Assembly (NCBI GenBank): GCA_023014485.1
Contig: JAJOZX010012282.1
Location: forward strand, 1-64,000
DNA length: 64,000 nucleotides
Direction: 5' to 3'
From: Bathynomus jamesi
Lineage: Eukaryota; Arthropoda; Malacostraca; Isopoda; Cirolanidae
Of this stretch, positions 1 to 11,134 are shown in pieces. Numbering within the stretch: the stretch's first letter is position 1; every line of letters begins with the position of its first letter. The notes beneath the pieces are model-generated. The model was given only the letters and a program-made list of their open reading frames with translations. It made no database searches and had not been told where the DNA came from. The translations under genes and the position numbers were made by a program.

Positions 1-1589
1 GAGTACTTTCGGGAGTGTTCACCAGGGAGGATACCCGCGTCATCCCCGAGCCAGGCGTGAGGCACGAAGGTGCTGGCCTGGATAGTGTTCGATGTACCGC
101 GACAGTCATCGCCGATAGAATAGACAAACTGAGCGCGTTTAAGGCTCCTGGGCCAGACCAGTTTCTCCCCAGAGTGTTGCGAGAAGTGCGCTACCAGGTG
201 GCTCCCCACCTGGCTACAGTCTTCAACAAATCGTTGGAGATGGGCCAGGTGCCTGGTGACTGGAGGGAAGCCAACGTGACCCCTATCTTTAAGAAAAGGG
301 ATCACGAAAGTACAGGGAACTATCGTCCCATTAGTCTCACTTCAGTTGTAGGTAAATTATTAGAAGGGATAATAGCTGATAGGATCGTTGAACACTTGGA
401 TTCCTACAAGCTGCGTGGGGACTCCCAACATGGGTTTAGACGGCATAGGTCGTGTCTCACCAACTTGCTCGAGTTTTTCCACGTCATGTTGAGTGAGTAT
501 GATAAGAATAGGGCGATTGATATACTTTATCTCGACTTTCAGAAAGCCTTTGATAAGGTACCTCACCGCCGGCTAATGGCGAAAGTGCGCGCGCTGGGTA
601 TCGGTGGGGAAATAGGTAGGTGGATTGAAAACTGGCTAAGGAATAGGCGGCAGAGGGTGGTAATTAAAGGGGCTAGTTCGGGTTGGGCCTCGGTCACTAG
701 TGGGGTTCCTCAGGGTTCCGTTTTGGGGCCACTGTTGTTTACCATTTACATAAATGATATCGACGGTGGCATCGTCAGTCGGATCGCCAAATTCGCTGAT
801 GACACCAAGCTTGGGGCCAATGTTGGGACGCCCGAAGCGATCGAGGAACTGCGTGCGGACCTAGGTAGGATAGGAGAGTGGTCCGAAAAATGGCAAATGC
901 CGTTTAACTTGGGTAAATGCAAAGTGATGCACATTGGCTACGCCAATCCCAAGTCGGACTACTCGATGTTGGGCAGTAATATCGAGGTGATTTAGAAAAG
1001 GACTTGGGTGTGCTAATTAGCAGCGACCTTAAGTTACGAAACAGTGTGTAGAGGTGGAAAAGAAAGCCCAGAAACTATTGGGTTATATCAGGAGGCAATT
1101 TCAGTTTCGGAACAAGGAGATTGTGCTCTCACTGTACAATTCCCTTGTTCGGCCGTACCTGGAGTATGCTGTGCAGTTCTGGTCGCCCACCCTCAGGAAA
1201 GATATTGAGAGGCTGGAGCGAGTGCAGGCGAGGGCCACAAAGTTAATCCCTTCCGTTAGGCATATTGCTACAATCGACGGTTACGCGCCCTGAACTTGTT
1301 TTCGCTTGAAACTCGGAGGCTGCGCGGTCAACTGATCGAGGTTTTCAAGCTCTTACGAGGGTTCAACGATGTCGATTTTAGAAGTATGTTTAGTTTAAAT
1401 GATAACCCAACTCGCAACAATGGTTGGAAGTTGGATTTGAAACGGTTTAGGACTAGTGTGTGTGGGAATTATGTTACGTATAAGATCTGTGACACATGGA
1501 ACAGGTTACCTTCGGAAGTTGTGAACAGTTCCTCTGTGGATCAGTTCAAGAAAAGGGTAGACGAAATCTTGCACACTATTTGAGTGTGT
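1..1589 (+). pseudogene. CR1-like non-LTR reverse transcriptase, copy A (5' end outside window)
   Basis: This is the reverse transcriptase and C-terminal part of a CR1-like retrotransposon; the family copies its RNA at a nicked chromosomal target. Visible motifs are the fingers block KAPGPDQFLPRVL, motif A ([12 protein letters not shown]), motif B ([14 protein letters not shown]) and the catalytic FADDT box near 790-805. The reading frame is open from the window edge to about 990. It then shifts where copies B and C read GACTGATTTGG but this copy has lost bases. It continues in pieces at 1054-1293 and 1296-1583, so the protein is broken. There is no 3' UTR of its own: a different CR1 family begins right after the stop. 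The methionine at 15 is internal to a larger polyprotein and is not a start. Confidence 0.9.
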
Positions 1590-1666
1590 AAAGACATTTA
1601 GGACCTCAGTCTGCGGAAATTTCTTTTCCTATAAAATAGTTATCTGGAACCAACTTCCCTGAGGTT

Positions 1667-1891
1667 TGAGAATAAAAACCCACTCTAATAGACAGAGTTT
1701 ATTTCCACGACAGTTTCGACGCCCACTGGCATCCTCCTCGGGTGGATTTTTTTTTTTTTTTTTTTTTTTTTGTATCACCCGAGGAGGATGCCAGTGGGCG
1801 TCGAAACTGTCGTGGAAATAAACTCTGTCTATTAGAGTGGGTTTTTATTCTCATATTTTGACCTTCACGTAAAAAAGTGAAGTTTTTGCAT
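1667..1891. mobile_element. Fold-back insertion with perfect 78-bp arms and 12-bp target duplication
   Basis: Positions 1667-1744 and 1776-1853 are exact reverse complements (78 bp each), separated by a T-rich spacer. The insertion splits a CR1 3' end. The flanks carry the 12-bp duplication TTCCCTGAGGTT (1655-1666 and 1892-1903), and removing one copy restores the sequence of the relative at 2755-2790. Each arm holds a hammerhead-like motif of the type found in Penelope-like elements, so I infer a tiny inverted pair of Penelope ends inserted by a retrotransposition-type event. A short tail (1854-1891) with a small hairpin lies outside the arms. Confidence 0.7.
1776..1814 (+). ncRNA. Degenerate hammerhead-like ribozyme motif (mirrored on minus strand at 1706-1744)
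   Basis: The order is CAC (stem I), CCGAGGA (the CUGANGA core with U4 changed to C), a GATGCC/GGCGTC hairpin as stem II, GAAA, a very short stem III and a TC before GTG (stem I return). This matches a minimal hammerhead layout, but the core change and the short 3-bp stem I make activity doubtful. The same motif is present in the opposite arm on the minus strand. Confidence 0.4.
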
Positions 1892-2306
1892 TTCCCTGAG
1901 GTTGTTTCCAGTCAAAGTGTAAATCTGTTTAAAAATAGGCTAGACAAAGTACTGAACACACTCATAGTTTAAGATTAAAACCTCAGAAAACTCTGCAGGA
2001 GTTCGCTTGCTCGGTCTCTGTGAGCAAGCTAAATATAGAGCTATTTATATATTCTCCACTTTCCTGTAAAATTTCCTTGGCTACTTTTCCAGGGTCAAGG
2101 TATTTTCTTCAACCTTTTTCCGTACCTGCCTCTGGCAGGGAGGGAGCGGAGGGTGGGGAGAGAGCCTTCTACTTTTCTATCCAGTTTTCTACTACTGCTA
2201 GCATAGTTGAAAGACAAAATTTTCCCTGGCACCCGTTGCCATTGGTACCTCCTCGGTATGGGCCGCAAGGCCTTTTGAGGTACTTCTTTTCCTTGTAACT
2301 CCTTGT

Positions 2307-2307
<1 letters not shown>

Positions 2308-2369
<62 letters not shown>
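2308..2369. repeat. (TC)n microsatellite
   Basis: A pure TC dinucleotide run forms the tail of the preceding CR1 copy and abuts the next one. Equivalent shorter runs sit at 3163-3187, 8355-8370 and 18746-18757, always at CR1 junctions. Confidence 0.95.
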
Positions 2370-2372
<3 letters not shown>

Positions 2373-2375
2373 GGA

Positions 2376-3187
2376 ACAAGGAGACTGTAATGTCTCTTTA
2401 TAATTCTCTAGTCAGACCTCAACTAGAATACTGTGCGCAGTTTTGGTCTCCATCCCTCAGGAAGGATATAGAAAGGTTAGAAAGAGTACAAGCAAGGGCT
2501 ACAAAATTGATCCTTTCAATGAGAATGCAAAGCTACCAACGGAGATTGGAGTGCCTAAATCTGTTTAGCTTAGAGATGAGGAGGTTGCGGGGTCAGCTTA
2601 TTCAAGTCTTCAAGATGCTCAAAGGAATAGACAGGGTAGATTACAGAAACTTATTCTCACTTAATGCCAAGAAATAATGGGTTTAAACTGGAACTAAAGA
2701 CATTTAGGACCTCTGTCTGCGGAAATTTCTTTTCCTATAAAATAGTTAATATCTGGAACCAACTTCCCTCAGAGGTTGTTTCCAGTCAAAGTGTAAATGT
2801 GTTTAAAAATAGGCTAGACAAAGTACTGAATACTCTCATAGTTTAAGATTAAAACATAAGAAAACTCTGCTGGAGTTCGCTTGCACGGTGTCTCTGTGAG
2901 CAAGCTAAATATAGAGCTATTTATATATTCTCCACTTTCCTGTAAAATTTCCTTGGCTACTTTTCCAGGGTCAAGGTATTTTCTGCAACCTTTTTCCGTA
3001 CCTGCCTCTGGCAGGGAGGGAGCGGAGGGTCGGGAGAGAGCCTTCTACTTTTCTATCCAGTTTTCTACTACTGCTAGGATAGTTGAAAGAAAAATAAACT
3101 TTTAATAACAGGAACCTCCCAGAGTGGACCAAAAGGTCTTTGAGGCTTCCTCTTGTCCTTGTAACTCCCTCTCTCTCTCTCTCTCTC
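2376..3187 (+). pseudogene. CR1 family B reverse transcriptase C-terminus, 5'-truncated copy
   Basis: Only the last part of the RT protein is present: the thumb-like region SLYNSLVRPQLEYCAQFWSP, the RLERVQARATKLI block and the terminal RTSVCGNF / WNQLPSEVV block. Two pieces (2390-2677 and 2664-2846) overlap in different frames, so there is one frameshift near 2670. A 3' UTR follows to about 3162 and ends in a (TC)n tail at 3163-3187. The copy is truncated at its 5' end inside the preceding (TC)n run, as expected for incomplete target-primed reverse transcription. Confidence 0.85.
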
Positions 3188-4076
3188 CGGTCCCGAGTCG
3201 TGGGTTTCTAGAGAAATTGGCTGCCAGTTCATTTAGGTTCTCTCTCTTTCGGGAGGGCGGGTGAAGTATGTTGTACAATCCTGTCCCGTGGGTTACTAGG
3301 ACCCCATCCTATCCCTACTCTGTCCTTTTAGCTTACGTTAAGGATGTTCTCCTCTGACTGAAAAAAAAAAAAAATCTTTTAGTATTAAGTCTTTTTCTCT
3401 TCTTTTACTATTAGGACCCTACTGCTACCTCATGCGTGGGAAGAGAGGCTTTGGAACCTCTATAAATAACCATTTAACGCTCGTAGGTTGTGAGAGACTG
3501 GGATGGAGGGGTCCCAGGCGTAGGGGCGCGATGAATGGAGTGTGGCTAGTGCCCCGTTAAGCCCATTCCTAACGCGTAATGGCCTGACCAGCCCCCTGCG
3601 ACCGTTCTTTGGTGACCAATTGATGGTGCTTGGCTGTACTGCTCTGAGGTGAGAGAGCTTTACTGCCCAGCTGGCTGCCAGGCCAGCGTAAAGTCTCGGG
3701 CGTAGCCTCTGGGTCTGGTGGGATATCCCTTGAACACTGGATTCTAAGAGTCTGGCCGCTTGTGAGTGACTAGTAAGACTTAGTAAGGGGCTGCATCTCG
3801 CTGTCGCTCCTGGCGGGAAATCCGTGACGCCTGCGTCGCGAGTGTTTGTCAGTTGGTAGCTGCGACACGTTTGGGACTGTCCGGCCCTGGGGAGACCTTT
3901 GGTCGGTGCGGCAGCAGCGAGAGGTGTAGTCTTCTGGAAGGGATGAACGTCACTTGCAAATAGGTGGATGCGTCTACGCGCGGGAAGAATTCACCCCCCC
4001 CCCCTTTTTTTTATATCATTGCTAGAACGCTTTATCTTATTCAGAGTATTCAGAGTTCGAAAAAAAAAAAGTTACA
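3188..4076 (+). other. CR1 copy B 5' untranslated region
   Basis: No coding potential is seen. Sequence from 3567 onward is repeated at 8391-8908 in copy C, just upstream of the same ATG. It is the likely location of the internal promoter, but I cannot point to promoter elements. An A-rich run directly precedes the start codon. Confidence 0.6.
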
Positions 4077-5515
4077 ATGACTGGACCGCAGAAACTGAAG
4101 GCTGAATGTGCGAGGTGTGAAGTAAACCAGTGGGTGACGAACTTCAAAGAAGCCTGCTTCGCGAAGATCAACCACTCCAGCATGTGCCGCTTTTGCGAAC
4201 TCATGCGGTTTTACGAGAAGCTAGAGGAGAGGGTCCGGCGGCTCGAGTCGTCCAGACCGGCTGTTGGAGGTGCGGCGGTCACTGATGCGGCTGCGCCCTC
4301 CACCCGGAGCTCATTGATAGGATAGCTGCCATGGAAAGGCGGTCCAGCGATGGACTGGACAGGCTCGGGACCGCGGAGAAAGGGTAGAGGTGCAACCGGG
4401 GACTAGGGTACAAAATCAGTGTGAAGAATCGCCAGCGACCCACGTGGAATGCACGGAACCGCGGCGCAAGGTGGAGGGCGTAAAGAAGGGGCTGAAGAGA
4501 AGGGTGGGAAGGGGTCGATAGAGAAGGGTGGGAAGGGGTCGATAGAGAAGGGTGGGAAGGGGCCGATAAAAAAAAAGGGTGGGAAGGGGCCTACTGATGG
4601 CCCAAAGAAACCGAAGGATGTAGCTACCGGTCGGGGTGGGTCGGTGGTGTAACTGCGTCTATGGGTGGCGACGGGTTTCGAAAGGTCTCGGGCAAGAAGG
4701 CTGCGAAGCCGAAGCCTGAGACCCCAGTTGCCCCTGTCAGGACCTCCAACCGCTTTAGTCTCCTGTGCTCGAAGGAGGAAGACACCGTTTTGATTGGGGA
4801 CTCGCAGATCAGGGGCCAGGAGAAGTACTTTGCTTCTGCAAACCGGGATGGGAGGAAGGTAAGGTGCTTACCTGGGCGGGGAACGGCGCACTTAAGGAAG
4901 GAGGTAGAGAAGGTGCGCGTGGCTAGTCGGAGGACTGCGATCGTTGTCCACGCTGGTGGCAACGACCTGTTCCTCAAAGGCGGTAGGGTAGGTCTTACAG
5001 AAGGGATCATCACCGAGATCATGTCTCTTGCGGATGATCTAAAACTGAAGACAGACAGGGGAATGTTAATGGGTATTTTACCGCGAATGAATGCCAGTGA
5101 CCACGCACTCAGTAAGGTCATTGGCATCAACGAGAGGGTGCAAGACTTGTGCGTCCCGCTGGGCGTGAGGTTTATTGACCCCTTCGACGCATTTTCGGGT
5201 AGGTGGGACCTTTACCAGAGGGATGGTGTCCACCTCAATAACAAGGGTAAAGGTGTGCTAGGCGCGCTGCTCGACCGGCACCTATACAGAATGGTGAGGT
5301 CGAGTCCGGGGAGAGATGATGGGCCCCCACCGGGGAGGGATGATGATGAGCCGGTGGCGGACGTACCTTCAACTGAAAGGTGCGTCCAGGTACAGGTGGG
5401 TGACCTTCCTTCCACGTTGGAAGGGGCTCAGGCTCCTGCGGAAGTTGCCCCCTCGTTAGTGAGGGGCTCTTCAACTCCCGACAGCCTTGGCTGTTCGGGA
5501 AACGGGTCGTGCTAG
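4077..5515 (+). pseudogene. CR1 ORF1: Cys-rich N-terminus, coiled coil and SGNH/GDSL esterase domain
   Basis: The start follows GTTACA and is shared with copy C. The N-terminus has a C-x2-C ... C-x2-C pattern (CARCEV ... CRFCEL) resembling a zinc-binding fold, then a short charged coiled coil (EKLEERVRRLESS). The frame breaks at about 4310-4325 and again near 4655. A lysine/glycine-rich repeat KGGKGSIE (4500-4600) leads into the esterase domain (4661-5515). That domain has block I IGDSQ with the candidate nucleophile serine, block III HAGGNDL, and block V DGVHLN with the Asp/His pair. Esterase domains in ORF1 of CR1-like elements are established; their role in retrotransposition is not settled. 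Confidence 0.85.
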
Positions 5516-5549
5516 GGGCTGGTCAGAATAGGGAAGGCTCCCTCCGTGC

Positions 5550-8261
5550 AATGCTTTTTAATGCTAGGTCGATTAGGAACAAGTTTTGCGAGCTACCGGC
5601 GCTCTTGGCATCAGAATACCAGGATATCGTTGCTATCACCGAGTCCTGGATTCATACTGATCGTAGGGACTACGTTGGGGAGTTCTAAATTCCTGGGTAT
5701 AGAATGTTTCGCGAAGACCGCACCCGTGGGGAGGGGGGTGGGGTACTACTATACGTCAAGGACACGTTGAGTCCGGTTGACTGCCAGTTCCGGTCGGAAC
5801 GGGAGCTGCTTGGCGTCGATCTGAACGTGGGAGGGACAAGCTATAGGTTAATCTTGGTGTACAGACCTCCGCATCTCCACCCCCAGGAGGATACAGCCCT
5901 GTACACCGAACTCAGTACCCTGCTAGGGGATAAGGTGTGTGTAGTTTTAGGAGACTTCAACTGTCGCGGCATAAAGTGGGAAGACAGGACTGCTGATGCT
6001 GAAGGGAGGAGGCTACTTGACTTTGCTGATGAGAACTTCCTCACTCAGTGGGTCAATGAGCCTACATGAGGCGAAAGCGTTCTAGACTTAGTATTCACGA
6101 CCGAAGACAACCTCGTCACTGGCCTCACCGTTGACGAATCGTTGGGCGGGAGTGATCACGGTCTGATTAGGTTCCGTGTGTGCGTCCCTCGGGTGAAGCG
6201 TAGTAACTCGAGAGGCAGTAAGCTCGATCTCCGGCGGGCGGACTTTGTTAGCCTCAGGGATAGCGTAGGTGAGATGGGGTTAGAGGTCGGCGGCGATGTT
6301 GAGGGAGTGTGGATTGCATTCCGGGACGAGTTTATGGTGCTGCAGTCTGCTGCCATACCCTACAAAACCGGTCACCCCTGCTTCAACGCAGCCTAAGTGG
6401 TTCAATCGTGACATCGCTTCGGCTATCCGAAATAGGAAAGTAGCGTATAGGAGGGCGAAGGCCAATCGTTCCCATGAGAACACTGAAGCGTATGTCTGCC
6501 TGTGTAGGGAAGTGAAGGCGAAGGTTAGACTAGCGAAACGTAACGAAGAACTACGGGTGGCAAGCCTCTGCAAGGAGAACCCTAAGGAGTTCTTCAGTTA
6601 TGTTAATAGTAGAAAGCCCATTAGAGGCATGATATGTCCGTTAAAGGACCGAAGCGGCATTCTGCGGACATTGCCAATGTGCTTAATGAGTACTTTGGAG
6701 GACACCCGCATCATCCCCGAACTAGGCGTGAGGCACGAAGGTGCTGGCCTGGATAGTGTTTGATGTACCGCGACAGTCGTTGCCGATAGAATAGACAAAC
6801 AGCGCGTTTAAGGCTACTGGGCCAGACCTGTTTCTCCCCAGAGTGTTGCGGGAGGTGCGCGACCAGGTGGCTCCCCACCTGGCTACAGTCTTCAACAAAT
6901 CGTTGGAGACGGGCCAGGTGCCTGGTAACTAGAGGGAAGCCAACCTGACTCCTATCTTTAAGAAATGGGATCACGAAATTCCAGGGAACTATCGTCCCAT
7001 TAGTCTCACTTCAGTTGTAGGTAAATTATTAGAGGGGATAATAACGGATAGGATCGTTGACCATTTGGATTCCTACAAGCTGCTTGGGGACTCCCAACAT
7101 GGGTTTAGACAACATAGGTCGTGTCTCACCAACTTGCTCGAATTTTTCCACGTCATGTTGGGTGAGTATGATAAGAGTAGGGCGATTGATATACTTTATC
7201 TCGACTTTCAGAAAGCCTTTGATAAGGTACCTCACTGCCGGCTAATGGCGAAAGTGCGCGCGCTGGGTATCGGTGGGGAATAGGTAGGTGGATTGAAAAC
7301 TGGCTGAAGAATAGGCGGCAGAGGGTTGTAATTAAAGGGGCTAGTTCGGGTTGGGCCTCGGTCACTAGTGGGGTTCCTCAGGGTTCCGTTTTGGGGCCGC
7401 TGTTGTTTATCATTTACATAAATGATATCGACGGTGGCATCGTCAGTCGGATCGCCAAATTCGCTGATGACACCAAGCTTGGGGCCAATGTTGGGACGCC
7501 CGAAGCGATCGAGGAACTGCGTGCGGACCTAGGTAGGATAGGAGAGTGGTCCGAAAAATGGCAAATGCCGTTTAACTTGGGTAAATGCAAAGTGATGCAC
7601 ATTGGCTACGCCAATCCCAAGTCGGACTACTCGATGTTGGGGAGTAATATCGAGGCGACTGATTTGGAAAAGGACTTGGGTGTGCTAATTAGCAGCGACC
7701 TTAAGTTTACGAAACAGTGCGTAGAGGTGGAAAAGAAAGCCCAGAAGCTGTTGGGTTATATCAGGAGGCAATTTCAGTTTCGGAACAAGGAGATTGTGCT
7801 CTCTGTACAATTCCCTGGTTCGGCCGCACCTGGAGTATGCTGTGCAGTTCTGGTCGCCCACCCTCAGGAAAGATATTGAGAGGCTGGAGCGAGTGCAGGC
7901 GAGGGCCACAAAGTTAATCCCTTCCGTTAGGCATATGGGCTACAATCGACGGTTACGCGCCCTGAACTTGTTTTCGCTGGAAACTCGGAGGCTGCGCGGT
8001 CAACTGATCGAGGTTTTCAAGCTCTTACGCGGGTTCAACGATGTCGATTTTAGAAGCATGTTTAGTTTAAATGATAACCCAACTCGCAACAATGGTTGGA
8101 AGTTGGATTTGAAACGGTTTAGGACTAGTGTGTGTGGGAATTACTTTACGTATAAGATCTGTGACACGTGGAACAGGTTACCTTCAGAAGTTGTGAACAG
8201 TTCCTCTGTGGATCTTCAAGAAAAGGTTAGACCAAATCTTGCACACTATTTGAGGGTGTAG
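5550..8261 (+). pseudogene. CR1 ORF2: APE-type endonuclease plus reverse transcriptase, broken
   Basis: The endonuclease (5550-6250) shows NARSIRNKF, the TESWIHTD box, GGGVLLYVKD, the GDFNC box, LDLVFTTEDN and the terminal SDH motif. A basic linker (6380-6620) leads to the RT with the [23 protein letters not shown] and FADDTKLG boxes. There are many lesions. A stop replaces the Glu codon at 5686-5688 (copy C reads GAGTTTGAAATT here), a stop lies after NEPT at 6067-6069, and frame changes occur near 6400, 6760, 6800 and 7280. The segment 7391-7879 is intact RT palm and thumb. The family nicks target DNA and primes reverse transcription there. Confidence 0.88.
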
Positions 8262-8908
8262 AAAATTTTCCTGGCACCCGTTGCCATTGGTACCTCCTCG
8301 GTATGGGCCGCAAGGCCTTTTGAGGTACTTCTTTTCCTTGTAACTCCTTGTAACTCTCTCTCTCTCTCTCTCATTCCTAACGCGTAATGGCCTGACGAGC
8401 CCCCTGCGACCGTTCTTTGGTGACCAATTGGTGGTGCTTGGCTGTACTGCTCTGAGGTGAGAGAGCTTTACTACCCAGCTGGCTTCCAGGCCAGCGTAAA
8501 GTCTCTGGCGTAGCCTCTGGGTCTGGTGGGATATCCCTTGAACACTGGATTCTAAGACTCTTGCTGCTTGTGAGTGACTAGTAAGACTTAGTAAGGGGCT
8601 GCATCTCGCTGTCGCTCCTGGCGGGAAATCCGTGACGCCTGCGTCGCGAGTGTTTGTCAGTTGGTAGCTACGACACGTTTGGGACTGTCCGGCCCTGGGG
8701 AGACCTTTGGTCGGTGCGGCAGCAACGAGAGGTGTAGTCTTCTGGAAGGGATTACCATCACTTGCAAATAGGTGGATGCGTCTACGCGCGGGAAGAATTC
8801 ACCCCCCTCCTTTTTTATATACTGGTCAGAACGTTTTTGATATTTTCATTGCTAGAACGCTTTATTTATTCAGAGTATTCAGAATTCGAAAAAAAAAAAA
8901 AAGTTACA

Positions 8909-10113
8909 ATGACTGGACCGCAGAAACTGAAGGCTGAATGTGCGAGGTGTGAAGTAAACTAGTGGGTGACGAACTTCAAAGAAGCCTGCTTCGAGAAGAT
9001 CAACACAGCATGTGCCGCTTTTGTGAACTCATGCAGTTTTACTTGAAGCTGGAGGAGAGGGTCCGGCGGCTCGAGTCGTCCAGATCGGCTGTTGGAGGTG
9101 CGGCGGTCACTGACGAGGCTGCGCCTCCCTCCAACCCGGAGCTCATTCAGGATAGGATAGCTGCCGTGGAAAGGCGGGCCAGCGATGGAATGGACAGAGC
9201 TCGGGACCGCGGAGAAAGGGTAGAGGTGCAACCGGGGGCCAGGGTCCTAAATCAGTGTCAGGAATCGCCAGCGACCCACGTGGAATGCGTGGAACCCCGG
9301 CGTAAGGTGGAGGGCGTAAAGAAGGGGCTGATAGAAAAGGGTGGGAAGGGGCCGATAAAGAAAAAGGGTGGGAAGGGGCCTACTGATGACCCAACGAAGC
9401 CGAAGGATGTAGCTGCCGGTCGGGGTGGGTCGGGTGGTGTAAGTGCGGCGAGTCTATGGGTGGCGACGGGTATCGAAAGGTCTCGGGCAAGAAGGCTGCT
9501 AAGCCTAAGCCGAGACTCCTGTTGCCCCTGTCAGGACCTCCAACCGCTTTAGTCTCCTGTGCGCGAAGGAGGAAGACACCGTTTTAATTGGGGACTCGCA
9601 GATTAGGGGCCAGGAGAAGTACTTTGCTTCTGCAAACCGAGACAGGAGGAAGGTAAGGTGCTTACCGGTCTGGGAACGGCGCACATAAGGAAGGAATTAG
9701 ATAAGGTGCGCGTGGCTAGTCGGAGGACTGCGATCGTTGTCCATGCTGGTGGCAACGACTTGTTCCTCAAAGGCGGTAGGGTAGGTTCAACGGAAGGGAT
9801 CATCACCGAGATCATGTCTCTTGCGGATGATCTAAAACTTAAGACAGACAGGGGAATGTTGATGGGTATTTTACCGCGGATGAATGCCAGTGACCACGCG
9901 CTCAGTAAGGTGATTGGCATCAACGAGAGGGTGCAAGACTTGTGCGTCCCGCTGGGCGTGAGGTTTGTTGACCCGTTCGACGCATTTTCGGGTAGGTGGG
10001 ACCTGTATCAGAGGGATGGTGTCCACCTCAATGTCAAGGGTAAACGTGTCCTAGGCACACTGCTTGACCGGCACCTATACCATATGGTGAGGTCAATCAA
10101 GTCCGAGGATTGA
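8909..10113 (+). pseudogene. CR1 ORF1 of copy C
   Basis: It has the same domain order as the ORF1 at 4077. It is disabled early: the CAG codon of copy B (KPVNQW-type context) is TAG here at 8959-8961, and a small deletion removes residues before the second CxxC pair. A long middle piece is open at 8962-9552 (coiled coil and KGGKGP repeats). After a frameshift near 9510-9560 the SGNH domain continues at 9570-10113 with GDSQIRGQ, HAGGNDLFLKGG and DGVHLN. It ends earlier than copy B, after the histidine block. Confidence 0.85.
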
Positions 10114-10339
10114 TGATGGGCCCCCACCGGGAGAGGTGATGTTGAGCCGGTGATGGACGTACCTTCAACTGAAGGGTGCGTCCAGGTGGGTGACCCTCCT
10201 TCCTCGTTGGAGGGGGCTCAGCCTCCTGCGGAAGTTGCCACCTCGTTGGTGAGGGCTCTGCAACTCCCGACAGCCCTGGCTGTTCGGGAAACGGTCGTCG
10301 TGCTAGGGGGCAGTCAGAATAGGGAAGGCTCCCTCCGTG

Positions 10340-11134
10340 CAATGCTTTTTAACGCTAGGTCGATTAGGAATAAGTTTTGCGAGCTACGGACGCTCTTTGC
10401 ATCAGAATACCAGGATATCGTTGCTATCACCGAGTCCTGGATTCATACTGATCGTAGGGACTACGTTGGGGAGTTTGAAATTCCTGGGTATAGAATGTTT
10501 CGCAAAGACCGCACCCGTGGGGAGGGGGAAGGGTACTGATATACATCAGGGACACGTTGAGTCCGGTTGACTGCCAGTTCCGGTCGGAACGGTAGCTGCT
10601 TGGCGTCGATCTGAACGTGGGAGGGACGAACTATAGGTTAATCTTGGTGTACAGACCTCCGCATCTCCTCCTCGAGGAGGATACAGCCCTGTACACCGAA
10701 CTCCGTAGCCTGCTGGGGGATAGGGTGTGTGTAGTTTAAGGAGACTTCAACTGTCGCGGCATAAAGTGGGAAGACAGGACTGCTGATGCTGAAGGGAGGA
10801 GGCTAGTTGACTTTGCTGATGAGAACTTCCTCACTCAGTGGGTCATGAGCCTACACGAAGCGAAAGCGTTCTAGACTTAGTATTCACGACCGAAGACAAC
10901 CTCGTCACTGGCCTCACCGTTGACGAATCGTTGGGCGGGAGTGATCACGGTCTGATTAGGTTCCGTGTGTGCGTCCCTCGGGTGAAGCGTAGTAACTCGA
11001 GGGGCAGTAAGCTCGATCTCCGGCGGGCGGACTTTGTGAGCCTCCGGGATAGCGTAGGTGAGATGGGGTTAGAGGTCGGCGGCGATGTTGAGGGAGTGTG
11101 GAGTGCATTCCGGGACGAGTTTATGGTGCTGCAG
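10340..11134 (+). pseudogene. CR1 ORF2 of copy C, endonuclease segment
   Basis: The APE-type endonuclease is recognisable from NARSIRNKF and ITESWIHTDRRDYVGEFEIPG to LDLVFTTEDN and GGSDHGLIRF. Stops and indels occur at about 10537 (GGGTACTGA against GGGGTACTACT in copy B), 10592, 10738 and 10845. The frame is cut at 11134 by the DNA transposon; its 9-bp target duplication GTGCTGCAG is at 11126-11134 and 14299-14307. Confidence 0.85.

Larger units (their letters stand above)
1590..2369 (+). mobile_element. 3' fragment of a second CR1 family (family B) with (TC)n tail
   Basis: From about 1590 the sequence matches the 3' part of the element at 2376-3187: end of the RT C-terminal domain, 3' UTR, and the CTTGTAACTC-type tail running into TC repeats. 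It is split by the fold-back insertion at 1667-1891. The 3' UTR (about 2221-2310) is shared with copies B and C of the main CR1 family, so the two families are related. No usable reading frame remains. Confidence 0.75.
3188..8370 (+). mobile_element. CR1-like retrotransposon copy B, near full length
   Basis: This copy has a long GC-rich 5' UTR, ORF1 with an SGNH esterase domain, ORF2 with an APE-type endonuclease and RT, a 3' UTR (8262-8345) and a (TC)n tail. It starts right after the (TC)n tail of the upstream element and ends in (TC)n next to copy C. Alignment by eye to copy C supports the same order over the whole length. Many small indels make both ORFs defective. Confidence 0.88.

Noticed and set aside
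1667..1853. Rho-independent-type transcription terminator (hairpin with T run)
   Set aside because: The organism is eukaryotic and the T run is in the loop, not after the hairpin; a TSD shows it is an insertion.
4449..4652. Lys/Gly-rich repeat protein as an independent gene
   Set aside because: It is the linker of CR1 ORF1, present in the same position in copy C at 9330-9400.
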